Shown piece by piece: positions 1 through 8,449 of a stretch of 32,221 nucleotides of DNA. A program made the position numbers and the translations under genes. The stretch comes from DSNY01 sp016861185 (GTDB lineage: Bacteria > Pseudomonadota > Gammaproteobacteria > Burkholderiales > Burkholderiaceae_F). How positions within the stretch are numbered: the first letter of the stretch is position 1; every line of letters starts with the position of its first letter. The stretch spans positions 1 to 32,221 of the forward strand of contig SZOR01000038.1 of NCBI GenBank assembly GCA_030263275.1. The letters are read 5' to 3'. The notes beneath the pieces are model-generated. The model was not told the origin of the DNA, did no database searches, and saw only the letters and a list, made by a program, of their open reading frames with translations.

Positions 1-1420
1 CTGCGAGCGCGACGCAGGTGCCGACCCTCGACGCCGGCAAGGCGTCATCGGCGAAGCGCGGCCGGTAGTGCTCCTCGATCGCGTTGGCGACGTCGGGCGC
101 TTCGCCGTCGTGCTGCGCGTAGTAGCGGCCCATGATGCCCTGCAGCTCGGGGAACTCGCCGACCATCAGCGTGCGCAGGTCGGCTTTGGCGAGCCGCGCG
201 GCGCGCTCGACGTGCGTCTCGTCGACGCCGAGCGCCTTCGCGATCTCGACGGCGATGCCGGTGACGCGCTCGACGCGCTCGAGCTGCGAGCCGAGCTTGT
301 TGTGATAGACGACGCTCGCCAGCCCCGGGATGCGCGATTCGAGCGTGGCCTTGCGGTCCTGGTCGTAGAAGAACTTCGCGTCCGCCAGCCGCGCGCGCAC
401 GACGCGCGCGTTGCCGGCGACGATCGCCGACGGATCGTCGGTCTCCAGGTGCGACACCAGCAGGAAGCGGTTCAGCAACTTGCCGTTCGCATCCATCAGC
501 GCGAAGTACTTCTGGTTCTGCTGCATCGTCAGGATCAGGCACTCCTGCGGCACGGCCAGGAACTCGGCCTCGAAGCCAGATTCGTAGACGACCGGCCATT
601 CGACCAGCGCGGTGACTTCGTCGAGCAGCGCCGCCGGCATCACCGCTTGCGCGCGGAGTTTCGCGGCGGCGGTGGTGACGAGTTCGACGATGCGCGCGCG
701 GCGCGCCTCGAACGAAGCGATCACGCGCCCTTCGCGTTCGAGCTGCTCGGCGTAGGTGTCGGCCGAGTGCACGGCGATCTCGCCCTGCGACAGGAAGCGA
801 TGGCCGAAAGTCTTCGTGCCGCCGATCAGGCCGAGCGCCTGCACCGGCAGCGGCTGATGGCCGTGCAGGGCGACCAGCCGATGTGCGGGCCGCACGAACT
901 GCACGGTCGTGCCGTCGGCAAGCTGGTAGCTCATGATCTTCGGAATCGGCAGCTTCGCGATCGTCTCGTCGAGCGCCGCCTGCAGCTCTGTGATCAGCGG
1001 CTGCCCGGCGGCCACGCTCTTCAGGAACACCGACTCGGCCTTGCCGTCGTTCTCCACCAGCAGCGCATCGGGCCCTTCGTGCGTACCGATCGCGAGCTTG
1101 GCGAGATGCCCGCGGCCGAGCGATTCGAGCTTCTTGAGGAAGGCTGCGGTCCAGTTCTTCGCCTTGTCCTGCGCGACCGCGAGCGGCATCAACTTCTGCT
1201 TGAACGGCTGGTCGGCCGACCTGGCCGCGACGTGCGTGATGTGCACGCCGAGCCGGCGCGGCGAGCCGAACACGGTGACGCGGCTGTCGGGCGCGAGGAA
1301 CTGCCGGCTGCGCAGCCCCTGCTCGATGCCGGCCGCAAACGCCTCCGAAAGCGTCTTCAGCGCCTTCGGCGGCAGCTCTTCGGTGTGCAGTTCGATCAGC
1401 AGATTGGCGGGGTGTGCCAC
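1..1420 (-). CDS. glyS: glycine--tRNA ligase beta subunit (partial, 3' end outside window)
   Basis: This is the beta subunit of the bacterial alpha2-beta2 glycyl-tRNA synthetase, which charges tRNA-Gly in the cytoplasm. The minus frame from a GTG at 1420 reads VAHPANLLIELHTEELPPKA, the typical GlyS N-terminus, and continues with family landmarks such as GSPRRLGVHI, LVEWPVVYESGFEAEFLAVP, LTMQQNQKYFAL and GEFPELQGIMGRYYA. About 473 codons are present; the family is usually near 690, so roughly two thirds is seen and the tRNA-binding C-terminal part lies beyond base 1. An upstream in-frame stop (TAA at 1438-1436) forces the start, and AAGG sits about 9 bases before the GTG. It follows glyQ on the same strand after a gap that contains a palindromic repeat. 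No frameshift is seen in the part present. Confidence 0.95.
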   Translation of the reverse strand, partial: MAHPANLLIELHTEELPPKALKTLSEAFAAGIEQGLRSRQFLAPDSRVTVFGSPRRLGVHITHVAARSADQPFKQKLMPLAVAQDKAKNWTAAFLKKLESLGRGHLAKLAIGTHEGPDALLVENDGKAESVFLKSVAAGQPLITELQAALDETIAKLPIPKIMSYQLADGTTVQFVRPAHRLVALHGHQPLPVQALGLIGGTKTFGHRFLSQGEIAVHSADTYAEQLEREGRVIASFEARRARIVELVTTAAAKLRAQAVMPAALLDEVTALVEWPVVYESGFEAEFLAVPQECLILTMQQNQKYFALMDANGKLLNRFLLVSHLETDDPSAIVAGNARVVRARLADAKFFYDQDRKATLESRIPGLASVVYHNKLGSQLERVERVTGIAVEIAKALGVDETHVERAARLAKADLRTLMVGEFPELQGIMGRYYAQHDGEAPDVANAIEEHYRPRFADDALPASRVGTCVALA

Positions 1421-1440
1421 TTCGATGAGCCTTGATTAGC

Positions 1441-1503
1441 CACCGAGACACGGAGAGCGCAGAGATCTGACTTGCACTTCTCCGTGTTCTCCGTGTCTCG
1501 GTG
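1441..1503. repeat. inverted repeat in the glyQ-glyS gap
   Basis: Perfect 15-base arms, CACCGAGACACGGAG at 1441-1455 and its complement at 1489-1503, enclose a 33-base loop that itself contains another CTCCGTGT. The unit fills almost the whole space between glyQ and glyS. The wording (CGGAG/CTCCGTG steps) resembles dispersed palindromes common in environmental proteobacteria, but copy number cannot be judged here. In RNA it would form a hairpin between the two co-transcribed genes. Confidence 0.75.
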
Positions 1504-1515
1504 TTGAAAACGTTC

Positions 1516-2433
1516 TCACGCCGCGGCCCTGCGGTCGGCTTCGGCGAGCATCGGGAAACCGAGCCGTTCGCGCGACTCGTAGTAGCTCTGCGCGACCGCG
1601 CGGGCAAGCGCGCGGATGCGGCCGATGTAGGCGGCGCGTTCGGTCACGCTGATCGCGCCGCGCGCGTCCAGCAAGTTGAACGTGTGGCCGGCTTTCAGCA
1701 CCATTTCGTAGGCGGGCAGCGCAAGCTGCGCGTCCATCAGGCGCTTCGCTTCGGCCTCGAACAGGTTGAACTGGGCGAGCAGCACCTGCGGATCGCTCGC
1801 TTCGAAGTTGTACCTGCTCTGCTCGACTTCGTTCTGATGGAACACGTCGCCGTAGCGCAGCACCTTCTCGACGCCGCGGTCGCGCCACTTCGTGTAGACG
1901 AGGTCGAACACGTTGTCGACGTCCTGCAGGTACATCGTCAGCCGTTCGAGGCCGTAGGTGATCTCGCCGGTGATCGGCCTGCATTCGAGCCCGCCGACCT
2001 GCTGGAAGTAGGTGAACTGCGTGATCTCCATGCCGTTCATCCACACTTCCCAGCCCAACCCCCACGCGCCCAGCGTCGGGTTCTCCCAGTTGTCCTCGAC
2101 GAAGCGGATGTCGTTTTTCCTCGTGTCGATGCCGAGCGCGGCGAGCGAACCGAGGTAAAGCTCGATGATCTCCGGCGGCGAAGGCTTCAGCACGACCTGA
2201 TACTGGTGATGCTGGTGCAGGCGGTTCGGGTTCTCGCCGTAGCGTGCGTCCTTCGGCCGGCGCGACGGCTGCACGTAGCCGGCGCGCCACGGCTCCGGGC
2301 CGATCGCGCGCAGGAAGGTCGCGGTGTGCGAAGTGCCGGCCCCGACTTCGAGGTCGATCGGCTGCAGCAACGCGCAGCCCTGCTGGTTCCAGTAGGTCTG
2401 CAGGCGGAGGATGGCTTCCTGGAACGTGATCAT
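1516..2433 (-). CDS. glyQ: glycine--tRNA ligase alpha subunit
   Basis: This is the catalytic class II subunit of the heterotetrameric glycyl-tRNA synthetase. The protein is 305 residues, the normal length. It starts MITFQEAILRLQTYWNQQGC and carries LEVGAGTSHTATF, the motif-2 region PKDARYGENPNRLHQHHQYQ, and the very conserved WGLGWEVWMNGMEITQFTYF and GEITYGLERLTMYLQ blocks. The frame stays open far upstream of the chosen ATG, but that extension has no similarity to the family and runs into a repeat, so ATG at 2433 is preferred. It lies upstream of glyS, its obligate partner, with about 95 bases between stop and start. Confidence 0.97.
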   Translation of the reverse strand: MITFQEAILRLQTYWNQQGCALLQPIDLEVGAGTSHTATFLRAIGPEPWRAGYVQPSRRPKDARYGENPNRLHQHHQYQVVLKPSPPEIIELYLGSLAALGIDTRKNDIRFVEDNWENPTLGAWGLGWEVWMNGMEITQFTYFQQVGGLECRPITGEITYGLERLTMYLQDVDNVFDLVYTKWRDRGVEKVLRYGDVFHQNEVEQSRYNFEASDPQVLLAQFNLFEAEAKRLMDAQLALPAYEMVLKAGHTFNLLDARGAISVTERAAYIGRIRALARAVAQSYYESRERLGFPMLAEADRRAAA

Positions 2434-2471
2434 CGCGGCTCGGCTCGCTCTTGCGGCAGGGCGCGATTCTA

Positions 2472-2740
2472 AGAGCTTATCCGCCAGTAATTCGTGCGTG
2501 CGACGGGCGTCTGCGGCCCGCAGGGCTAGGCGCGAGGAGCGCGGTTGGGCCGGCCCCAACAAGCGACGAGCAACAACGCCATGCGGGCCGCAGACCCCCG
2601 TCCCGCAGGGTTGCCGCCAGAAAGCCCGCCTGCGTTGTTGCGCGGCTTGGCCGTAGGCCGAGCTACTGTCCTGCGCCGCGCGCCTAGCACCCGGGCTTTC
2701 TGGCGGCAACGCACGCACGAATTACTGGCGGATAAGCTCT
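2472..2740. repeat. composite structured element of two head-to-head units
   Basis: Outer arms of 31 bases (2472-2502 and 2710-2740) are perfect inverted repeats. Inside lie two hairpins: 2502-2522 with 2582-2602 (21 bases, one mismatch) and 2610-2628 with 2692-2710 (19 bases, perfect). Each hairpin loop holds the same landmarks, GCTAGGCGCG near its start and CAACAACGC near its end, in opposite orientations, plus a smaller nested hairpin. The element is therefore two related units facing each other, joined by 7 bases (2603-2609), able to form a three-way junction. TAA borders both sides if the ends are set one base inward, a possible 3-base target duplication. No protein is encoded. It supplies two bases of the lnt stop codon. 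Confidence 0.85.
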
Positions 2741-4253
2741 AAAGGCGCCGCGCGCGCCCGGCCGCGAACGCAGCGAGCAGCAGCGCCGCGATGACGGCGA
2801 GCGCCGGCCAATCGCCGAAGCGCACGTAAGGCGTGGTGCCGACATGGCCGCGCACCTCGCCGTCGAGCGCGCCCTCGGTGTTGAACGGCAACTGCGCGAC
2901 GACGCGGCCGCGCGCGTCGACGATCGCGGTCGCCCCGGTGTTGGTCGCGCGCAGCATCGGCCGGCCGGTTTCGAGCGCCCGCAGCCGCGAGATCTGCAGG
3001 TGCTGCGCGAGCGCGATCGAATCGTCGAACCACGCGAGGTTCGACAGGTTCAGCAGCAGCGTCGGCGCGTTGCCGGGGTCCTTCCACGCGTCGATGATCT
3101 CGGCGCCGAACAGGTCCTCGTAGCAGATGTTGACGGCGATGCGCTGGCCGGCGAGCGCCAGCGGCGGCTGATACTTCGCCCCGCGCTCCTGGTCGCCGAT
3201 CGGGATCGCCATCAGGTCGACGAACCAGCGGAAGCCGAAAGGAATGAACTCGCCGAACGGCACGAGGTGTCGTTTGCTGTAGCGCTGCGGTTGCGCGCCG
3301 GGCGCCAGTCCGATCGCGCTGTTGTAGTAGCGGCCGGGCGGGTCCTCGATGAACACGCCGAAGACGAGCGCGCTCGCGCGCGAATTCGTGAAATCGAGCA
3401 GATCGCGGGTCACGTGGTCGGGCAGGTACGCGAGCGGCAGCGGAAACACCGACTCCGGCAGCACGACGAGATCCGCACGCGCACCGGCGCGCATCAGCTT
3501 GAGATGCGTGTCGTGCGCACGCTGCAGGCCCCCGGGACCGAATTTGAGGTTCTGCGGGATGTTGCCCTGGACCAGCCGCACGCGGATCGGCTCGCCGGCC
3601 GCCTGCGTCCACTCGATTCGCCGCAGCGCCTCGCCGCCGGCGAGCGCGGCGGCGAGCAGCGCGATCGAAATCGCCGCAATCGCACGCGATTGACGGCGCA
3701 GCAGCGCGACCAGCGCACCCGCGACGAGTGCGGCGAGCAAGCTGAGGCCGTAGACGCCGGCGACCGGCGCGAAGCCAGCCAGCGGCGTATCGGTGTGCGC
3801 GTAGCCGCCCGCAATCCATGGAAAGCCGGTGAAGACGACGCCGCGCAGCCACTCGGTCGCCGCCCAGGCCGCGGGCAGCGCGAGCAGCGGTCGCAGCGGC
3901 GACAGTGGAACGAAGCGGGTCGCCGCCCACAGCGCGAGCGCCGGAAACAGCGCCAGCAGCGCGGCGAACGCGAGCGTGGCGAGCGCTGCGAGCCAAGCCC
4001 ACATGCCGCCATAGACGTGCATGCTGATGTAGACCCACGACACGCCGACGCCGAACCAGCCGAGCCCGAAGGCGAAGCCGGTCAGCGCCACCTGCCGCGC
4101 GCTGCGCGGGGAGTCCGCAAGCGCGAACAACGCGGAGAGCGCGAGCACCTGCAGCCAGCCCTGATTCCACGGCGCGAACGAGAGCGCGTGCGCCGCGCCG
4201 AGCAGCGCGGCGGCAAGGGCTTGCAGGGGGAACGAGAGGACGAAGACGGGCAC
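2739..4253 (-). CDS. lnt: apolipoprotein N-acyltransferase
   Basis: Lnt transfers the third acyl chain from phospholipid to the N-terminal cysteine of lipoproteins in the inner membrane. The 504-residue protein has about six hydrophobic segments in the first 205 residues and one at the C-terminus (about 483-497), with a nitrilase-type domain between. The catalytic triad is visible: Glu267 in VVLPESVFP, Lys327 in SKRHLVPFGEF and Cys377 in VNICYEDLFG. Length and order match the family. It lies after corC on the same strand, as in the miaB-ybeZ-ybeY-corC-lnt cluster of enterobacteria, but with a 277-base gap holding several hairpins. Its TAG stop is formed where the gene meets the structured repeat, so the extreme C-terminus may have been reset by that element. 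Confidence 0.96.
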   Translation of the reverse strand: MPVFVLSFPLQALAAALLGAAHALSFAPWNQGWLQVLALSALFALADSPRSARQVALTGFAFGLGWFGVGVSWVYISMHVYGGMWAWLAALATLAFAALLALFPALALWAATRFVPLSPLRPLLALPAAWAATEWLRGVVFTGFPWIAGGYAHTDTPLAGFAPVAGVYGLSLLAALVAGALVALLRRQSRAIAAISIALLAAALAGGEALRRIEWTQAAGEPIRVRLVQGNIPQNLKFGPGGLQRAHDTHLKLMRAGARADLVVLPESVFPLPLAYLPDHVTRDLLDFTNSRASALVFGVFIEDPPGRYYNSAIGLAPGAQPQRYSKRHLVPFGEFIPFGFRWFVDLMAIPIGDQERGAKYQPPLALAGQRIAVNICYEDLFGAEIIDAWKDPGNAPTLLLNLSNLAWFDDSIALAQHLQISRLRALETGRPMLRATNTGATAIVDARGRVVAQLPFNTEGALDGEVRGHVGTTPYVRFGDWPALAVIAALLLAAFAAGRARRL

Positions 4254-4326
4254 GCGGGCGCCGGCGGGGCGAAGTCGGCGCGCAGTCTACCTGCGCACCC
4301 GCTAGACGCCCGCGTCGAACGACTTA

Positions 4327-4521
4327 CCGAGCGTTCAGGAATCGCGTGACAGCTTGAACGCTCGGCCCCCTCACCCCGCCCCTCTGTGGGCCTGCGGCCC
4401 ATCCCGCTCCCGGCTTTCGCCGGGAGCGGGACCGCCACGATGTAGCGTCCTGCGCCCTGCGGGCTGGTCCTTCAAGGGGAGAGGGGAGGTTCGAGCAGCA
4501 AACGGTCGCTTACCGTTTGCT
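4327..4521. repeat. cluster of three hairpins in the corC-lnt gap
   Basis: Three perfect inverted repeats sit in one 277-base gap. CCGAGCGTTCA at 4327-4337 pairs with 4355-4365 (loop 17). CCCGCTCCCGGC at 4403-4414 pairs with 4419-4430 around a TTTC tetraloop. AGCAAACGGT at 4497-4506 pairs with 4512-4521 (loop 5). The last one lies 9 bases beyond the corC stop and could act as a weak transcript end on the minus strand, but no T run follows. The flanking CCCCTCACCCC and GGGGAGAGGGGAGG stretches resemble widely dispersed bacterial intergenic repeats. No gene is seen here. Confidence 0.7.
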
Positions 4522-4530
4522 GAAACGGCA

Positions 4531-5427
4531 CTAAGCGTGCTGGCGCGCGGCTTCGGCTTCCGCGAACTCGCGCGCGACGGTCTTGGGCACGCGCGCCACC
4601 TGGAACAGGTGCGCCTGGCGCGCGTCGGCGCGCAGAACCTCAAAGCGCACGCCGTCCAGTTCGAGCGTGTCCCCGCGGCGCGGCACGCGGCCGAACTGGT
4701 CGGTGACGAAGCCGCCGATCGTGTCGAAGTCCTCGTCCGGGAACTGCGTGCCGAAGGTCTCGTTGAACGCCGCGATCTCGGTCAGCGCCTTGACGCGATA
4801 GCGGCCGTCGCGCTCGGCGACGATGTTGTCGGCTTCCTCGTCGAGGTCGTATTCGTCCTCGATGTCGCCGACAATCTGCTCGAGGATGTCCTCGATCGTG
4901 ATCAGGCCGGCCACGCCGCCGTATTCGTCGACGACGATCGCCATGTGGTTGCGGTTGGCGCGGAAGTCCTTCAGCAGCACGTTCAGCGGCTTGCTTTCCG
5001 GCACGAACACGGCCGGCCGCAGCATCGAGCGGACGTCGAAGTTCTCGTCGTGGTAGTAGCGCAGCAGGTCCTTGGCGAGCAGGATGCCGATCACGTGGTC
5101 GCGGTTGCCTTCGATCACCGGGAAGCGCGAATGCGCCGTATCGATCACGCGCGGGATCCAGGTCTTCGGGTCCTCGGCGATGTCGATCACGTCCATCTGC
5201 GGGCCCGGCACCATCAGGTCGCGCGCACGCAGTTCGGACACCTGCAGCACGCCTTCGATCATCGACAGCGCGTCGGCGTCGAGCAGGTTGCGCTCGTGCG
5301 CCTCATGCAGCGCTTCGAGCAGCTCTTCGCGGTTTTCGGGTTCTCGGGTGATGAACGCGATCAGGCGTTCGATCAGGGAGCGTTGGTTCTGGGACGTCGA
5401 CGGGCGACCCTGCGGAGGTTCTGACAT
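4531..5427 (-). CDS. corC: CorC/HlyC-family CBS-domain protein (magnesium/cobalt efflux type)
   Basis: This cytoplasmic two-CBS-domain protein is of the CorC type, linked in enterobacteria to Mg/Co efflux. It has 298 residues. After a basic N-terminus (RSLIERLIAFITREPENREE) come a first CBS domain with RARDLMVPGPQMDVIDI and a second with AIVVDEYGGVAGLITIEDIL, then the EDEYD acidic stretch and a C-terminal CorC_HlyC domain (DTIGGFVTDQFGRVPRRGD). The ATG at 5427 gives MSEPPQ, usual for Burkholderiales; a longer start at 5475 adds 16 unsupported residues. It follows ybeY on the same strand after about 150 bases. The exact transport role in this order is inferred from the family. Confidence 0.93.
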   Translation of the reverse strand: MSEPPQGRPSTSQNQRSLIERLIAFITREPENREELLEALHEAHERNLLDADALSMIEGVLQVSELRARDLMVPGPQMDVIDIAEDPKTWIPRVIDTAHSRFPVIEGNRDHVIGILLAKDLLRYYHDENFDVRSMLRPAVFVPESKPLNVLLKDFRANRNHMAIVVDEYGGVAGLITIEDILEQIVGDIEDEYDLDEEADNIVAERDGRYRVKALTEIAAFNETFGTQFPDEDFDTIGGFVTDQFGRVPRRGDTLELDGVRFEVLRADARQAHLFQVARVPKTVAREFAEAEAARQHA

Positions 5428-5574
5428 TTTCGTCGGGCGCGGCGACCGGCCCGGCTGTTGGGACGCGACGAGCATATCCGATGCGCCTGTGCTGGCAATG
5501 CCGGCTTTTTCGTACCCGCGCTGCGGTACCCGGCGGCCGGCGAACGGCGCGCAATGCAGTAAGCCTGCGCTAAC

Positions 5575-6057
5575 TTACGTGTACGGGTCGGCGACGCGAA
5601 GCTTGGCCAGTAGTTCGACCTCCCGCGCCTCCATTGCGCGTGCTTCGGCGGGCCGCCGATGGTCGTAGCCCTGCGCGTGCAGCGTGCCGTGGATCACGAG
5701 GTGCGCGAGGTGCGCGCGTAAGGGTTTGCCCTGTTCGCGAGCTTCGCGCCGGACCACTGGCACGCAGATCGCGATGTCGGCGACGACCCGCGGCCGCTGC
5801 GCATAGTCGAAGGTCAGCACGTTGGTCGCGTAGTCGCGGCCGCGGAAGGCGCGGTTCAGCCGCCGGCTTTCGCGTGCGTCGACGAAGTTCAGTGCGATCT
5901 CGGCGTCGCGCTCGAGCGCGAGTTGCACCCAGCGACGCAGCGTGCGGCGCATCGGCAGCCCGGCGAACTCGTCGCGGCCGTGAATCGACAGCGCGAGCCG
6001 CGTCACAGGACGACCCGTGCGTTGCGCTTCGCCCTTGCGACGGCCCGGCGGGCTCAT
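5575..6057 (-). CDS. ybeY: endoribonuclease YbeY
   Basis: YbeY is a zinc-dependent single-strand endoribonuclease involved in 16S rRNA 3'-end maturation and ribosome quality control. The 160-residue protein ends in the signature HGTLHAQGYDH, supplying the three zinc histidines (about 123, 127, 133), and contains the conserved DYATNVLTFDYA segment. The ATG overlaps the phoH stop in an ATGA (6054-6057), so the two are translationally coupled. An alternative GTG 17 codons in would remove a basic leader; ATGA coupling favours the longer form. Confidence 0.95.
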   Translation of the reverse strand: MSPPGRRKGEAQRTGRPVTRLALSIHGRDEFAGLPMRRTLRRWVQLALERDAEIALNFVDARESRRLNRAFRGRDYATNVLTFDYAQRPRVVADIAICVPVVRREAREQGKPLRAHLAHLVIHGTLHAQGYDHRRPAEARAMEAREVELLAKLRVADPYT

Positions 6058-7079
6058 GGCGCCGCGCGCGAGCGGCGCGGCGCGGGCGGGTTGAGGCTCT
6101 CGGCTTTTTCGTAGGCCTCGACGATGCGCGCCACGAGCGGATGCCGAACGACGTCGGCCGCGGTGAAATAGGTGAACGCGATGCCGCGCACCCCGCGCAG
6201 GATGTGCTGCGCTTCGATCAGGCCGGAGGAGTTGCCGCGCGGCAGGTCGATCTGCGTGACGTCGCCGGTGACCACCGCCTTGCTGCCGAAACCGATGCGC
6301 GTCAGGAACATCTTCATCTGCTCGGGCGTCGTGTTCTGCGCCTCGTCGAGGATCACGAACGCCTGGTTCAGCGTGCGGCCGCGCATGTAGGCAAGCGGCG
6401 CGATTTCGATCGTCTGGCGCTCCAGCAGCCGCTGCGTCTTGTCGAAGCCGAGCAGATCGAACAGCGCGTCGTACAGCGGCCGCAGATACGGGTCGACCTT
6501 CTGCGCAAGGTCGCCGGGCAGGAAGCCGAGCCGCTCGCCCGCTTCGACCGCCGGCCGCGTCAGCACGATGCGCTTGACCACGTCGCGCTCGAGCGCGTCG
6601 ACTGCGCAGGCCACCGCCAGATACGTCTTGCCGGTGCCGGCCGGGCCGATCGAGAACGCGATGTCGTGCTCGAGGATCGCCTGGATGTAGTCGCGCTGAC
6701 GCGGCGTGCGGCCGTGCAGGTCGCGCCGGCGCGTGTGCAGCTCGGGCAGCGTCGTGTCGTCGACCTCGGCCTCGACCTCGGCCGCGCGCGCCGCCGCGCG
6801 TTTGCGGCCGCGGTTCTCGACGAAGTAGAGCTGGATGTCGTCGACCGAAATCGGCCGCTGCGCGCGCGCGAGGAAGTGCTCGAGCACCGCGATCGCCTGC
6901 TGCGCGTGCTCCTGCGCGCCTTCGATGCGGAACTGGTGGCCGCGCCGCCTGATCGAGACGTCGAGTTCGGTTTCGATCTGCCGCAGGTTGCCGTCGAGTG
7001 CGCCCGTCAGGTTGGCGAGTTGCGAGTTGTCCGCGTCGGCCGAATAGGCCAGCACCTTGGCGGCGGCTTTGCGTGCCAC
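6054..7079 (-). CDS. phoH: PhoH-family ATPase (YbeZ)
   Basis: This is a PhoH-like P-loop ATPase, YbeZ type, a partner of YbeY in RNA metabolism. In 341 residues it shows Walker A GPAGTGKT (145-152), the LTRPAVEAGERLGFLPGDL block, Walker B VILDEAQNTTPEQMKMFLTR and the TGDVTQIDLP sensor segment. The start is a GTG at 7079, only 7 bases after the miaB stop, with no strong Shine-Dalgarno, so translation probably depends on miaB. It overlaps ybeY by four bases. The order miaB-phoH-ybeY-corC-lnt is the standard proteobacterial cluster. Confidence 0.95.
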   Translation of the reverse strand: MARKAAAKVLAYSADADNSQLANLTGALDGNLRQIETELDVSIRRRGHQFRIEGAQEHAQQAIAVLEHFLARAQRPISVDDIQLYFVENRGRKRAAARAAEVEAEVDDTTLPELHTRRRDLHGRTPRQRDYIQAILEHDIAFSIGPAGTGKTYLAVACAVDALERDVVKRIVLTRPAVEAGERLGFLPGDLAQKVDPYLRPLYDALFDLLGFDKTQRLLERQTIEIAPLAYMRGRTLNQAFVILDEAQNTTPEQMKMFLTRIGFGSKAVVTGDVTQIDLPRGNSSGLIEAQHILRGVRGIAFTYFTAADVVRHPLVARIVEAYEKAESLNPPAPRRSRAAP

Positions 7080-7086
7080 GCGGGTT

Positions 7087-8442
7087 TCAGGCGGCGAGCG
7101 CCGATTCGCGCAGCACGACCTCGCCGCGCAGCGAGTGCGGCAGCGCCTGCGTGATGCGCACGTCGATCATTTGTCCGACGAGCTGCTGCGCACGTGGACC
7201 GCCGGCGAAGTTGACGATGCGGTTGTTTTCGGTGCGGCCCATCAGCTCGCGGCCGTCCTTCTTCGACGGGCCTTCGACCAGGATGCGCTGCGTGGAGCCG
7301 ACCATCGCCGCGCTGATGCGCGCGGCGTGTTCGTTCAAGAGCGCCTGCAGCCGCTGCAGGCGCGCGAGCTTGACCTCGTGCGGCGTGTCGTCGTGCAGCT
7401 CGGCGGCCGGTGTGCCCGGGCGGCGGCTGTAGACGAACGAGAAGCTGGCGTCGAAGCCGACGTCGTCGACCAGCTTGAGCGTCTTCGCGAAGTCCTCTTC
7501 GGTTTCGCCCGGAAAGCCGACGATGAAGTCCGACGACAGCGAAATGCCGGGACGCACCGCGCGCAGCCGGCGGACGATCGACTTGTACTCGAGCGTGGTG
7601 TAGCCGCGCTTCATCGCCGCCAGCACGCGATCCGAGCCCGCCTGCACCGGCAGGTGCAGGTGGCTCACCAGCTTCGGCAGCCGCGCGTAGGCGTCGATCA
7701 GTCGCTGCGTGAATTCCTTCGGATGCGAGGTCGTGTAGCGAATGCGCTCGATGCCGGGGATCTCGTGCACGTACTCGAGCAGCAGGGCGAAGTCCGCTGT
7801 CTCGCCCGTACCCATGCGGCCGCGGTAGGCGTTGACGTTCTGACCGAGCAGCGTGATTTCCCTGACGCCCTGGTCGGCGAGATCGGCGATCTCCGTCAGC
7901 ACGTCGTCGAACGGCCGCGACACTTCCTCGCCGCGCGTATACGGGACGACGCAGAAACTGCAGTACTTGCTGCAGCCCTCCATGATCGACACGAACGCGC
8001 TCGCGCCGTCGACGCGCGGCGGCGGCAGATGGTCGAACTTCTCGATCTCCGGGAACGAAACGTCGACCTGCGGTGCGCCGGTCGCGCGACGCCGCTCGAT
8101 CAGCGCGGGAAGGCGATGCAGCGTCTGCGGACCGAAAACGATGTCCACGTACGGCGCGCGCTCGACGATCGCAGTACCTTCCTGGCTCGCCACGCAGCCG
8201 CCGACGCCTATCACGAGATCGGGGTTCCTCTTCTTCAGATGCTTGACGCGGCCGAGGTCGGAGAAGACCTTCTCCTGTGCCTTCTCGCGTACCGAGCAGG
8301 TGTTGAACAGAATGACATCGGCCTCGGCCGGATCCTCGGTCGGCGTCATGCCTTCCGCGGCGGCGAGCACGTCGGCCATCCGAGCCGAGTCGTACTCGTT
8401 CATCTGGCAGCCGAACGTGCGGATGTAGACCTTGCGGTTCAT
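7087..8442 (-). CDS. miaB: tRNA-2-methylthio-N6-dimethylallyladenosine synthase
   Basis: MiaB is a radical-SAM methylthiotransferase that adds the 2-methylthio group to i6A37 of tRNAs reading UNN codons. The 451-residue protein begins MNRKVYIRTFGCQMNEYDS. Cluster cysteines of the UPF0004 domain are at 12, 49 and 83 (GCQMN, NTCSVRE, GGCVA). The radical-SAM motif CSKYCSFC gives Cys157, 161 and 164, followed by VVPYTRGEE. The C-terminal TRAM domain is present (LVEGPSKKDGRELMGRTENN). The frame is open upstream, but MNRKVY at 8442 matches the family. It heads the minus-strand operon together with the small gene just before it. Confidence 0.97.
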   Translation of the reverse strand: MNRKVYIRTFGCQMNEYDSARMADVLAAAEGMTPTEDPAEADVILFNTCSVREKAQEKVFSDLGRVKHLKKRNPDLVIGVGGCVASQEGTAIVERAPYVDIVFGPQTLHRLPALIERRRATGAPQVDVSFPEIEKFDHLPPPRVDGASAFVSIMEGCSKYCSFCVVPYTRGEEVSRPFDDVLTEIADLADQGVREITLLGQNVNAYRGRMGTGETADFALLLEYVHEIPGIERIRYTTSHPKEFTQRLIDAYARLPKLVSHLHLPVQAGSDRVLAAMKRGYTTLEYKSIVRRLRAVRPGISLSSDFIVGFPGETEEDFAKTLKLVDDVGFDASFSFVYSRRPGTPAAELHDDTPHEVKLARLQRLQALLNEHAARISAAMVGSTQRILVEGPSKKDGRELMGRTENNRIVNFAGGPRAQQLVGQMIDVRITQALPHSLRGEVVLRESALAA

Positions 8443-8449
8443 CGCGACT

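Noticed and set aside
45..1607. Long open frames on both strands across glyS and glyQ
   Set aside because: They are alternative frames of high-GC genes; the proteins are arginine/alanine-rich with no family marks, whereas the glyS and glyQ frames show full conserved blocks.
2451..2742. Short open frames inside the lnt-glyQ gap
   Set aside because: They are readings of a palindromic element; none has a ribosome site or a family match.
4497..4521. Strong rho-independent terminator after corC
   Set aside because: The hairpin is perfect but no T run follows on the minus strand, so it is listed only as a repeat/hairpin.
5495..5574. Possible fourth copy of the recA/sucD core after ybeY (minus strand has GCGCAGGCTTAC and CGCCGGCCGCC)
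   Set aside because: The GGCT/AGCC closing stem, the GTYAAG junction and the hairpins are missing, so similarity is too short to support.
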